Assembly (NCBI GenBank): GCA_017302165.1
Contig: JAFLCW010000001.1
Coordinates: 1,231,048-1,295,047, forward strand
Reading direction: 5' to 3'
From: Alphaproteobacteria bacterium
GTDB lineage: Bacteria > Pseudomonadota > Alphaproteobacteria > Micavibrionales > Micavibrionaceae
Length of the DNA: 64,000 bases
The notes below the pieces were generated by a model. The model ran no database searches. It was not told the DNA's origin and saw only the letters and a program-made list of their open reading frames with translations. Below are positions 17,557 to 26,693 of the stretch, piece after piece (positions within the stretch are counted from its first letter, which is position 1; every line of letters starts with the position of its first letter). The position numbers and the translations under genes are program-made.

Positions 17557-20500
17557 TTAGAGAGAGCTGATTTCTTGCCCCGGCTGAATAATGACGGCCT
17601 CAAGTTCAGGGCTGATCGTCAGCACATCATCCACAAGAAATGTCCACCCGCGCGGCGTGTCTGATGAATTAGACCCTTGTGACCCGCTCTCTGCCCCTGA
17701 TCCTGATGAAGACGATGCGCTGAAGAACGTGTCACCCCACGATATAGAGGGTGCCTGCGGCTGGCGCAGGATAGTCACAATATCTTGATTAACGACCGTT
17801 GATGGTATTGACGTTGTTGTCACTGGGACGGATACCACGGGAACACCAATTTCAAATGTTCCAAAGGTGAAGTTTGGACTGGGCGTCGGCATCAGAACAC
17901 CGCCGACACGAATAAGATTGGCCATGGTCTGGGTGGCCGGGCCAGGCGCACCGATATATCCGGGTGTTAATGTTGCCCCTGCGCCAGTCACATTCAAGGT
18001 GGTGAAGCTTGTTGTGCCTGTGAATGTCCCTGCGCCCGTTGTGATCACAGCATCATCGGCCTGAAAGGTGCCTGTGACGTTGCTATTGGTCGTGATCGTC
18101 AAGTCATTGCCACCTAAATTTTGAAGGCCTGCCGCGTTGATCTGCCCTGTTCCACTCAACCATCTCAAATTATCTGACCATGTATGCGCGTTCGCGGATA
18201 AAAGACCCGTACCCGATGCCTGTCCCACGACAATTTCAGACCAGCCATCTGTAATATTATTCAATTCCGCCGTGGATAAATTATATGTCCCCGCCCCACC
18301 GGCCAGACCTATCGTTGTGGCCGCCGACACGGTATCTAATGTTAAAACCCCTGACCCTGTCAAACCTGCATTGATGGCCGGGTTGCCATTCGAACGAAGC
18401 GTCAGGTTATTGCCTCCAACATCCTGTACCCCGGCAATGGTTATAATACCCGTATCTGACTGAAGGCGAAGATTATCAGCCCATGTCTGCGCATTCATGG
18501 TTATCGCGCCTGTTCCTGAAGTCTGGCCAATAACAATTTCATTCCATCCATTCGTAATGTTGCCAATCTCAGCAGACGACAGCGCATAAGTCCCAGCTCC
18601 GCCTGCTACGCCGATTGTTGTCCCGGCTGTCACCGTATCAAACGTCAACGTGCCTGAACCTGTTAAACCTGCATTAATCGCCGGATTACCATTCGAACGA
18701 AGGGTCAGGTTATTCGTCCCTACATCTTGCGTCCCCGCAATCGTGATGGCCCCTGTATTCGATTGAAACCGAACGTTATCTGACCATGTATGGGCATTGG
18801 CCGTTAAAACACCGGTGCCCCCTGTCTGCCCGATCACAATTTCAGACCAGCCATTGGTAATATTATTTAATTCTGCCGTGGCGAGATTGAATGTCCCTGC
18901 CCCACCGGCCAAACCAATCGTCGTGGCCGCTGTGGCTGTATCCAATGTTAAGGTTCCCGAACCCGTTAAACCTGCATTGATGACCGGGTTGCCATTTGAA
19001 CGAAGGGTCAGGTTATTCGTCCCAACATCCTGCGTCCCTGCAATCGTGATGGCCCCTGTATTCGATTGAAACCGAATATTATCCAGCCATGTGTAGGCAT
19101 TGGCCGTTAAAACACCGGTGCCCCCTGTCTGCCCGATCACAATTTCAGACCAACCATTGGTGATATTATTTAATTCTGCTGTGGCGAGATTGAATGTCCC
19201 AGCCCCACCGGCCAGCCCAATCGTCGTGGCGGCTGTGGCCGTATCCAATGTCAGGGTTCCAGAGCCCGTCAAACCCGCATTGATAACGGGATTAGCATTC
19301 GACCGCAGGGTCAGACTATTCGTCCCCACATCCTGCGCCCCCGCAATCGTAATCGCCCCTGTATTCGATTGAAACCGAATATTATCCAGCCATGTGTGGG
19401 CATTAACCGCCATTGCACCTGTACCATCTGTTCTTCCGACAACGACCTGTGACCAACCATTAATAATGCGTGCCAGTTCTGCTGTGGAAATATTATAAGT
19501 GCCTGCGCCGCCTGCGATACCGAGTGTTGTATTTGTAGAAGACGTATCCAGTGTCAGCGTTCCAGTGCCTATTAAGTCTGCATTAATGGCTGGATTGCCA
19601 TTGGATCGAATAGAGAGATTATTAGCACCCAGATTTTGAGTACCGGCAATCGTAATGACGCCCGTTCCAGATTGGAACATAACGCTGTCATTCCATGATG
19701 CCGCATTCACGTTCAAGGCGGCCGTTGAATTTGTTTTCCCAATAGAAATCAGGTTCCAGCCATTTACCAGACGCGATAAAAGTGCATTCGATAAATTAAC
19801 TGTACCCGCGCCACCTGCTACCCCGATCGTTGTGTTGGTTGCCGATGTATCGAACGCCGCCGTTCCGGTGCCAATAATATCGGCATTCAAAACAGGGGTT
19901 ACATCTGAGAGAAAGGTAATGTTATTGGCGCCCAAATTCTGGTTGCCGTTAACAGTTATCACCCCATAGTCCGACATAAATCGAACGGAGTCATTCCATG
20001 TATACGCATTGACATTCAATGCCACATCGTTCGATGTGCGCCCTAAATCAATCCGTGTCCAGCCATTTGTAATATTTCCCAGATCTGACGTGGAAAGATT
20101 GACGGTGCCCGCCGCCCCCGCAACCCCCATGGTGGTTGTATCATTCCCCTGAGTCACAGCTAAAACGTTAGTTCCTGTTAAGGCGGCGTTAAAAACAACA
20201 TCCCCGAGCGTAGAAAAAGTGAGATTATTATTTGCCATCGTCTGGGCACCGTTCACCGTCATCACACCTGTGCCACTATAATAGGCAACAGGGTCTAGCC
20301 ATGTTCGGGCACCAATGGCCGTCGCCTGTGTGTTACTTGTCAATCCAAGCGCAATTAAGCCCCAACCGTCCGTAATACGATCCAAGGTGGCATTCGTAAG
20401 TTGAAAGGTTCCAGCGCCTCCGGCAATACCTACGGTTTGGTTGCCATCGGGACGAATAGTCAAGGTTCCTGTCCCAGTCATATTGCCCGTTGCGGCCAAA

Positions 20501-22683
20501 TTACGTGTCGAAAGTGTTAAATTATTGGCGCCCATCGTTTGGGTGCCCACAATATTCAAAAGCCCCGTGGCACTTCGCAACGTGAGGGGATCCTGCCATG
20601 TATAGGCCCCCACGCGCGTTTCAAGGGTGTTGGCCGCACGGCCAATTGTAATACCGCTGAAGCCATTTAGGATTCGGTTGAGTTCTGCTGTGGTCAGATT
20701 AAGTGTACCTGCCTCCCCAGCAAGGCCAATAGTAGCTGCAACACCGGGATCAATCGTCAATGCACCTGTTCCAGATAAATCAGCATTCAAACTAAGGTTA
20801 CGTGTTGTCAAACTCAACCCGTTTGCCCCCATAGTTTGCGTGCCGTTGATCTGAATCTCCCCAGTCGCCGTTCGAAGGGTTAAGGGCGCATTCCATGTTC
20901 TTGCCCCTACGCGCATGATGCCCGTGCCGGATGTTGAACCAACAAAAATATTATTCCATCCCGCCTGAATGCGATCCAATTCCACTGCTGTCAGGTTAAG
21001 TGTTCCGGCCTCACCGGCAATACCAATTGTCGTGGACGCTGTTTTAGGTTGAATAAACAAATTGGCGCCGCCAGTCGCCTCAATCAAATTAGCGTTAATA
21101 TCAACATCATTGGCCGTAAGCGTCAGCGCATTTCGCGCCGTGATGGCCGCATTGATAAATATTTTATTATGCGCATCCAAAGTAAGGGTGTTATTAGCTG
21201 TCCAGGAAATCGGATCAACAACCGTGATATTACCCGGCTGGGCTCCTGTGGCACGTGTTTGTACGGTGACGCTCGCACCTGCTAGTGCCGTTTGAAGAAC
21301 GCCCACATTCAAATTAGAGGGGCCATTATCCACGGTCGGCGAAAAAGGCGTTGCGCCGTTGATGTTATTCCCCGCCGCATTTGAAATGGTGATATCTGTG
21401 GGGTCCAGCAATAAGGTGCCCATTTCCCCATTTTGGGCATCTGCCGAGATGCTACCGGTGAAATCCAGAAACTCCTTACCCGAAACTTCAATAAACCCGC
21501 CATCCCCGGATTGATCCCCGCCGCGCACATCAATATGGCCGCCATATCGGGTGATATCATCTGCCCAGACAATCACACGGCCGCCGTCCCCCATCTCTTC
21601 GGCGCGGGCATATATATAAGCATCAGAGTCAATATAGGTTCGGCGTGCCGCCGGCACATCGCCACCTCCTTGAAAATCCCCGCCAATCAAAACCTGACCG
21701 CCACCTGAATGGCCGCTGGCGTCTATTCGGCCTTGGGACATGACACCCACGTGATCCCCGAGAACATGGATTTCGCCGCCTATTTCTAACTCGTCGTCCC
21801 CGCGTGCCGATAACGTGCCTTCGTTCAAAACCGTCGACGTCCCGGAGCGCGCAGAATGATGAGCCCCTGTCGCAGACAAGATAATTTTGCCATTCCGGGA
21901 ACCAATACTATTCGCTTCTATGGTGCCACGATTGACAATAAGGCTATCGACGGTTTCACGCGCCGCCCCGGCGGTTAAGGCCACATGACCGCCTTCGGCG
22001 CGTATGAGGCCTGTATTAACGATGTGTTGTGCCGTGCTGTCAGATACACCAACCTGTATCAATCCATCCCCAGTCATATCCAAGGTAAAATGATCGCCGG
22101 ACGCTAATGCCACGCGCCCCAGACGGGCTTCGATGACCCCGTTATTTTCAACGTCTGGCGCGACAAGCCCGACAAGCCCGGCCTCTCGCGCGGTAATATA
22201 TCCGTCATTCACAATACGGCCAGAAGTCGCACCGGGGGATGAAAAATTCATCCGGTTTTCCATGAAATCCTGTGTATCAATATCGGCGGTTGTGGCCACC
22301 AAACCACCCACATCAACCTGTGCCCCCCGGCCAAAATAAACCCCTTGCGGGTTCACAATGGCAATTCTGCCGTTGGCGGTGAGCCTACCGTCAATCTGGC
22401 TGGCTCCCCCTGCACGCACACGGTTTAAGGTAAAAGACTGATCTGATGGCTGACGAAATTCGGTATGTTCATCAGGGGCGATATCAAAACCCTGCCAATC
22501 AATCACGGCGCGGTCTGTTGTCTGATCAATCGTCAAGGTTGATCCGGAAGACGTGATGCTAGCCTGACCTGCGGCCACTTGCCCCCCTTCGGGATTCGCA
22601 AGCGCACCTGTGGCTCGAAGCACAAGCAAACTTAATCCAAGGCCAAAGCCATATATATTATGTCGTTTTTTCATACTTACCAT
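17557..22683 (-). CDS. Two-partner secretion exoprotein (TpsA, filamentous haemagglutinin N-terminal domain) with ten long repeats
   Basis: A 1,708-residue secreted protein. After a signal peptide (MKKRHNIYGFGLGLSLLVL...ALA), residues about 30-170 form a TPS domain recognised by TpsB: AGQASITSSGSTLTIDQ, AVIDWQGFDI, INPQG-type IVNPQGVYFG and VGGLVATTADI. Residues about 170-540 are a beta-helical stretch rich in EVSGK-type turns. Then come ten tandem repeats of about 101 residues, each with a T(I/L/M)G(I/L/V)AGGAGT core, an NGW motif and a GTGxLTxD end. The C-terminus is Ser/Gly-rich. An ATG at 22674 is an alternative start. Its transporter gene lies directly upstream on the same strand. Surface adhesin, biofilm or contact function is inferred from family. 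Confidence 0.9.
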   Translation of the reverse strand: MVSMKKRHNIYGFGLGLSLLVLRATGALANPEGGQVAAGQASITSSGSTLTIDQTTDRAVIDWQGFDIAPDEHTEFRQPSDQSFTLNRVRAGGASQIDGRLTANGRIAIVNPQGVYFGRGAQVDVGGLVATTADIDTQDFMENRMNFSSPGATSGRIVNDGYITAREAGLVGLVAPDVENNGVIEARLGRVALASGDHFTLDMTGDGLIQVGVSDSTAQHIVNTGLIRAEGGHVALTAGAARETVDSLIVNRGTIEANSIGSRNGKIILSATGAHHSARSGTSTVLNEGTLSARGDDELEIGGEIHVLGDHVGVMSQGRIDASGHSGGGQVLIGGDFQGGGDVPAARRTYIDSDAYIYARAEEMGDGGRVIVWADDITRYGGHIDVRGGDQSGDGGFIEVSGKEFLDFTGSISADAQNGEMGTLLLDPTDITISNAAGNNINGATPFSPTVDNGPSNLNVGVLQTALAGASVTVQTRATGAQPGNITVVDPISWTANNTLTLDAHNKIFINAAITARNALTLTANDVDINANLIEATGGANLFIQPKTASTTIGIAGEAGTLNLTAVELDRIQAGWNNIFVGSTSGTGIMRVGARTWNAPLTLRTATGEIQINGTQTMGANGLSLTTRNLSLNADLSGTGALTIDPGVAATIGLAGEAGTLNLTTAELNRILNGFSGITIGRAANTLETRVGAYTWQDPLTLRSATGLLNIVGTQTMGANNLTLSTRNLAATGNMTGTGTLTIRPDGNQTVGIAGGAGTFQLTNATLDRITDGWGLIALGLTSNTQATAIGARTWLDPVAYYSGTGVMTVNGAQTMANNNLTFSTLGDVVFNAALTGTNVLAVTQGNDTTTMGVAGAAGTVNLSTSDLGNITNGWTRIDLGRTSNDVALNVNAYTWNDSVRFMSDYGVITVNGNQNLGANNITFLSDVTPVLNADIIGTGTAAFDTSATNTTIGVAGGAGTVNLSNALLSRLVNGWNLISIGKTNSTAALNVNAASWNDSVMFQSGTGVITIAGTQNLGANNLSIRSNGNPAINADLIGTGTLTLDTSSTNTTLGIAGGAGTYNISTAELARIINGWSQVVVGRTDGTGAMAVNAHTWLDNIRFQSNTGAITIAGAQDVGTNSLTLRSNANPVINAGLTGSGTLTLDTATAATTIGLAGGAGTFNLATAELNNITNGWSEIVIGQTGGTGVLTANAYTWLDNIRFQSNTGAITIAGTQDVGTNNLTLRSNGNPVINAGLTGSGTLTLDTATAATTIGLAGGAGTFNLATAELNNITNGWSEIVIGQTGGTGVLTANAHTWSDNVRFQSNTGAITIAGTQDVGTNNLTLRSNGNPAINAGLTGSGTLTFDTVTAGTTIGVAGGAGTYALSSAEIGNITNGWNEIVIGQTSGTGAITMNAQTWADNLRLQSDTGIITIAGVQDVGGNNLTLRSNGNPAINAGLTGSGVLTLDTVSAATTIGLAGGAGTYNLSTAELNNITDGWSEIVVGQASGTGLLSANAHTWSDNLRWLSGTGQINAAGLQNLGGNDLTITTNSNVTGTFQADDAVITTGAGTFTGTTSFTTLNVTGAGATLTPGYIGAPGPATQTMANLIRVGGVLMPTPSPNFTFGTFEIGVPVVSVPVTTTSIPSTVVNQDIVTILRQPQAPSISWGDTFFSASSSSGSGAESGSQGSNSSDTPRGWTFLVDDVLTISPELEAVIIQPGQEISSL
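18060..21035 (-). repeat. Ten tandem ~303-bp coding repeats in tpsA
   Basis: The repeat period is 303 bp (101 codons), easily seen because positions near 18,797 and 19,100 start nearly the same text. The two central units (about 18,700-19,350) are the most alike, with scattered silent differences, while the outer units diverge. That pattern suggests repeated central duplication and a potential for length variation by recombination. Confidence 0.88.
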
Positions 22684-22766
22684 TACAGGGCGTTACACCT
22701 GTATTCAGCAAACATCATACCATATTATGGGGATAAGGCGAATGAACGAGGACATAAACACTCTTA

Positions 22767-22801
22767 TTTTTCTTAAATCGGGGGTTGTTGATTAAGAAAA
22801 A
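22767..22801. repeat. AT-rich inverted repeat between tpsB and tpsA
   Basis: TTTTTCTTAA and TTAAGAAAAA form ten-base arms around a 15-base G-rich loop, just after the tpsB stop. On the minus strand it could be a weak terminator or processing site that lowers tpsA read-through or separates the messages. Function is unproven. Confidence 0.4.
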
Positions 22802-22802
22802 A

Positions 22803-24536
22803 TTAAAATTGTACCTGAAGACCTAATAGGAATCGGGGAGAACTGCCGTTGCCATAGGGTGGGTTTCCGGCAGAACGTGTTAATGGAAAGGCCACCGCAC
22901 CCGTCACGAAAACCCGGTTTTCAAGTGATATCCGGGCACCCACACCGGCTGAGGCCGCCGATAACATGCGCCCGCCTTGATCCCTGTTCCAAACTTTTCC
23001 GGCATCATAAAACGCAAAGGGTTGAACCGAAGCCGTGGTCAAATAATCTGTGTCCACGTTAAAGCCTGTATAAACAAGTTCGAGAGACCCGCTGATACCG
23101 TTATCCCCGGTGATTTCAGAAGGATCATATCCCCGGCCGCGCGAAATCCCCCCAAAACCAAATTCTTCTGATGACAATAAGGGCGAAGACGCCATTTGTC
23201 CGCTTAAGCCCAACCGCATTTCCCATTCTTCTGAGAGACTCTGGCGGCGTCTTAAGTTCATATCCAGCGTTGTAAAATCCGGCTTGCCTTGGGCGCGTGA
23301 TACATTCAAAGCACCTGCCGGACGTGCCCCCAGCGCGTCAACGCCGCGCGATAAGGTGACGTCTATTTTGGTTTCACCACGGCCATATGTATCCTGATAC
23401 CGTACGCCGCCTCGCCAAACCCTGAGACGGTCATCATAAAACGGCAAGGACAACAAGGTGCTCTCGACATTCTTGGCTTCAAGGAAAGTAAATCCTTCCA
23501 GCACTTTTTCCCGCGAGATAATAAACGGATATTCAACCCCCAGCCTGACAGAACGATACCGGGAAAAGACATCACTGGGATCAAGCGTAAAGCCCGGCTC
23601 TGATCGGCTGTAATCCAAAGCCCCCACGAGCCTTAATCCACCCGAACTCACGGGAATGGATTGCTCAGCAGATAAGAATTTTAATTCATGGGTCTGCGCC
23701 GTTGTCTGAAAAGATAATGATGTTTCAGCGAGATAAGGCCAATGTGTAGCGATGTCCGCTTGAACCCCGGCCTGCCACGGCCCCACAAATTTTGATCCGT
23801 AATTATCCACGGACGCCATATATTGGTTAGGATCTTCGTCAAAAATTAAGTTCAAGGCCACGCCGCCCGCTTCGACATCCTGCGCCTGAACGGCATCAAG
23901 GGGCAGCAACACAGCCCGAACGGATAGCCCGGGCAGTTGATCCAGCAACAAAAGCTGGCGTTCCAGTACATGGATATTCAAAGGAGATCCATCTTTTAAT
24001 TGATCGATCATCTGGCGCACAGGAAAGGCAGGATAGCGCTCCCCCTGTGTTAAAACATCGGCGATATATCCCTCGATCACGTCGATACGAACTACCTGAT
24101 TATTTTCTATTTCTTGCGGGGGAATGATAGCCCGCGAGAGCAAATATCCGGCATCCTGATATAGACGCGTGATACGTTGGGCAAGGCCATACAAATCAAT
24201 GACCGCCATTTCCCGATTGGCATACGGGTCTGTGATGGCCGTGATTTTTTCAGGGTCTAAATAACGCACGCCAGACACCTCAATATGGCTAGGCGTGAAA
24301 AGATATTTTTCCGCCCCCTCGGGTATGGGCATCCCCACTGGACCCGACGGTGCCGGAATTTCAATGGACGCGCGTGGCGTTTCCGGGGCGGGGGCTATTT
24401 GCTCGCGTATGCGCGCCGGGTCACTGGCCGAAGGGATATCCTGCGCAGACCCATGTGGCACGCAAACAACCAACCCAATCCATAGAGAGATCAGGAGACA
24501 AAACAAGGATCTGCGCAGGGAATAGACGAGGCGCAT
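22803..24536 (-). CDS. Two-partner secretion outer membrane transporter (TpsB, ShlB/FhaC type)
   Basis: A 577-residue Omp85-superfamily barrel. It has a signal peptide (to about residue 31), a Pro-rich linker, POTRA domains (IEVSGVRYLDPEKITAI...AQRITRLYQDAGYLLSRAIIPPQ and VRIDVIEGYIADV), then a 16-strand barrel region with the conserved RGYDPSEITGDNG (VRGY motif, loop L6) and a C-terminal aromatic FLLGLQVQF. It precedes tpsA on the same strand by 119 bases, the usual TPS order, and should export that protein only. Confidence 0.94.
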   Translation of the reverse strand: MRLVYSLRRSLFCLLISLWIGLVVCVPHGSAQDIPSASDPARIREQIAPAPETPRASIEIPAPSGPVGMPIPEGAEKYLFTPSHIEVSGVRYLDPEKITAITDPYANREMAVIDLYGLAQRITRLYQDAGYLLSRAIIPPQEIENNQVVRIDVIEGYIADVLTQGERYPAFPVRQMIDQLKDGSPLNIHVLERQLLLLDQLPGLSVRAVLLPLDAVQAQDVEAGGVALNLIFDEDPNQYMASVDNYGSKFVGPWQAGVQADIATHWPYLAETSLSFQTTAQTHELKFLSAEQSIPVSSGGLRLVGALDYSRSEPGFTLDPSDVFSRYRSVRLGVEYPFIISREKVLEGFTFLEAKNVESTLLSLPFYDDRLRVWRGGVRYQDTYGRGETKIDVTLSRGVDALGARPAGALNVSRAQGKPDFTTLDMNLRRRQSLSEEWEMRLGLSGQMASSPLLSSEEFGFGGISRGRGYDPSEITGDNGISGSLELVYTGFNVDTDYLTTASVQPFAFYDAGKVWNRDQGGRMLSAASAGVGARISLENRVFVTGAVAFPLTRSAGNPPYGNGSSPRFLLGLQVQF

Positions 24537-24687
24537 AGGGCAAAGGATATCCCCTCAGCTTTTCATCACAACCCAGAAGCCCCTGTTTTGGCTACATTTA
24601 GCCCGATTATCCACAGATTTTAAGGCGCATTGGCTACCCCTTGCCCCCCTTCCGGTGGAATTGACGGGGTGGAATGATTTTGAACAG

Positions 24688-24716
24688 TTGACAGCCCCGG
24701 GGTAATAACCTTAAAA
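24688..24716 (+). promoter_or_regulatory. Candidate promoter of tRNA-Asn
   Basis: A consensus TTGACA (24688-24693), a 17-base spacer and TTAAAA (24711-24716) place a start about seven bases before the mature tRNA-Asn. Confidence 0.55.
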
Positions 24717-24729
24717 CGTTTGGCGGTAT

Positions 24730-24804
<75 letters not shown>

Positions 24805-24823
24805 TTTTTTTCAGGTGCCCAAT

Positions 24824-25549
24824 ATGGCCAGCACTCAAAAACTTTTTCTCGAAGACACCTATCTTCAAACATTTTCAGCCCACGTCATAAGCGTTGATCC
24901 CCAAGGTATCCAGCTTTCGGCCAGTGCTTTTTATGCCACGTCCGGTGGACAACCAGGAGATGTCGGTATCTTGACGGGCACGCACGGCACGACGCGTATT
25001 ACCGCCACGCAGAAGGGCAAGACACCCGATGATATTCTGCACCTTCCTCTGGCCGGAGACCCCCTGCCCGCCCCAGGCGATATTGTGACGGGTCAGATAG
25101 ATTGGGAAACACGGCATCGTCATATGCGCATGCACACCGCCATGCACTTGATCTGTTCCCTGATCACAGGATATGCCACCGGCAACCAGATCGGCACTGA
25201 AAAAAGCCGAATTGATTTTGATATCCCGACCGGGGCGTATGACCCGGCTGAATTAACAACCCGGCTCCGTCACCTCATTGCTGAAGATCATCCGATATCT
25301 TATCGCTGGATCACGGATGATGAATTGGCCGCGAACCCTTCTCTTGTCCGTACCATGTCCGTCAAGCCGCCCACGGGCACCGGACGCGTACGCCTTGTTC
25401 ATATTGGCTCACCAGAAACACCAATTGATCTTCAACCCTGCGGCGGCACACATGTTCGCAGAACCGGAGAGATCGGCACAATGACCGTGACAAAAATCGA
25501 AAATAAAGGAAAACAGAACAGACGTTTGTATCTTCAGTTTGGTTCTTAG
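24824..25549 (+). CDS. alaX: Alanyl-tRNA editing protein AlaX
   Basis: A 241-residue free-standing trans-editing domain that hydrolyses mischarged Ser/Gly-tRNA-Ala. It contains the glycine-rich start (SASAFYATSGGQPGDVG), the zinc motif HMRMHTAMHL, and the second metal motif PCGGTHVRRTGEIG, as in the AlaRS editing domain. The ATG at 24824 has an AGG eight bases upstream; the open frame begins at a GTG at 24815. It lies immediately after tRNA-Asn. Confidence 0.93.
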   Translation: MASTQKLFLEDTYLQTFSAHVISVDPQGIQLSASAFYATSGGQPGDVGILTGTHGTTRITATQKGKTPDDILHLPLAGDPLPAPGDIVTGQIDWETRHRHMRMHTAMHLICSLITGYATGNQIGTEKSRIDFDIPTGAYDPAELTTRLRHLIAEDHPISYRWITDDELAANPSLVRTMSVKPPTGTGRVRLVHIGSPETPIDLQPCGGTHVRRTGEIGTMTVTKIENKGKQNRRLYLQFGS

Positions 25550-25604
25550 GATATTCAAAACAGTTGGCCAGCCATCACTCCGCCCTGCCTGACAAAGTAT
25601 TTCT

Positions 25605-26210
25605 TCATTTTCCATCTTCGGAAAAATAGTCACTCAATCTGTTTTTAAAGGATTTACTTTCTTCTATTTGAGAGAGTGTTGCTTGCGTAAACTCTGAGAA
25701 TGCAGAAATTATTTCTTTCTCTGCATCATTAAATGCAAATAAAGAATGATCCTTGAGTTCTTTCAAAGATGAATAATCAATTATTTTTATATTGTTGAGC
25801 ATAGCTACTTCTTTCTTTGTAGCGCACCAAAAACCTTTGAAACCTACAAAGATAAAAATCATCTCTTCGTTATTATAAACCTCTAGCCGTCTAAGGTCAC
25901 ATTTGTTGTCTTTACTAAACTTAACTTCCACTTGATAAACTTCATATTCTCCATTTTGATTGCGTTGTGCTGAGCGAACTATAAAGTCAGATCCAAATTC
26001 AATGTTTTTGATACGTTCCTCAGACACTTGACCATTTCGCCTCATATACGCGATATCAGGATGTCTAAATTCTATACCATTATGAATAGGGATCATATTT
26101 AGAGAAATAAACAGTCTTTCGACAATTGCTTCTGCAATTCTTCCTTTCAAGAAATTGTAATGGCTATAGAGACTTTTCTCTAAATTTTTTTCTTTTTGAA
26201 TGTTTTTCAT
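25605..26210 (-). CDS. Solitary PD-(D/E)XK nuclease-like protein
   Basis: A 201-residue AT-rich gene not clearly assignable to a named family. The N-terminal helix with LKGRIAEAIVERLF, the later GSDFIVRSAQRNQNGEYEVYQVEVKFSK and the downstream strand MIFIFVGFKGFWCATKKEV resemble the E...D...(E)xK core of restriction-like nucleases (D in SDF, E and K in VEVKF). A restriction or intron-endonuclease-like role is possible. No methyltransferase is adjacent. Low GC and position at the island edge suggest transfer. Confidence 0.6.
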   Translation of the reverse strand: MKNIQKEKNLEKSLYSHYNFLKGRIAEAIVERLFISLNMIPIHNGIEFRHPDIAYMRRNGQVSEERIKNIEFGSDFIVRSAQRNQNGEYEVYQVEVKFSKDNKCDLRRLEVYNNEEMIFIFVGFKGFWCATKKEVAMLNNIKIIDYSSLKELKDHSLFAFNDAEKEIISAFSEFTQATLSQIEESKSFKNRLSDYFSEDGK

Positions 26211-26693
26211 CTTTTTGTACGAGCTAATTTAAACATTTTCGCCATAAGACTTCCTGGGGGCATCTCCATTTCATGGGTTTTCATCTGCCCCCGTTTATGC
26301 CCCCTTTAGGGGTGACTGCAGGCGAAAAATAGCGAACGAGGATAAGCATACATGAAGCCAGAAACCCTTGCAAACACTGGGTTTTTTGGTCGTTTATGAA
26401 TGTCTGCGAATGGTGCTGATAAGATAAATTGGCGTCACAAAATTGATACGCTGCGAACCACATATCAGGCCGAAATCTTGCTGGTTTGTCAAATTATCCC
26501 GTCGCCGATCCGAGAACGCCTCGGCCTTGAACGCATTGCGGTATAAAGGATTTGTATAAATTTAGCTTCATAGCCGATAATCCCGACGCCAGTTTGAATC
26601 CCAGCTTGGGAACCGAACACAACGTCGCAAGGTGGCTTAATCCTTTAATATTGAAAATATTCTCGCTATCATCCTGTCAAAGGATGTATCAGC
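26211..26693. other. Gene-free stretch with integration-related repeats (left edge of island)
   Basis: This 480-base gap has no convincing gene. It holds three copies of a GGGGGCA element (26256-26262, and as TGCCCCC at 26286-26292 and 26298-26304), an arm-type motif TTCGCAGACATTCA on the minus strand (26397-26410), and a short copy of the tRNA-Glu 3' end (26428-26436). The GGGGGCA cluster resembles what I recall upstream of tyrosine integrase genes, but the integrase itself is missing. A plus-strand open stretch ends with ERLGLERIAV near 26542 and may be a gene fragment. Confidence 0.45.
26428..26436. repeat. Candidate left att half-site (copy of tRNA-Glu 3' end)
   Basis: ATTGGCGTC matches 36987-36995, which on the minus strand is the GACGCCA end of tRNA-Glu plus two flanking bases. 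Eleven of thirteen bases match if flanks are included. A match this short can arise by chance. Confidence 0.35.

Noticed and set aside
17591..22339. Several long open frames antisense to tpsA, spaced by about 303 bases
   Set aside because: They are shadows of the coding repeats: same period, no ribosome sites, no signal sequence, and frame determined by tpsA codon bias.
25550..25604. A further copy of the tRNA-Glu end as an outer attachment site
   Set aside because: Only TTGGC matches; too short to support.
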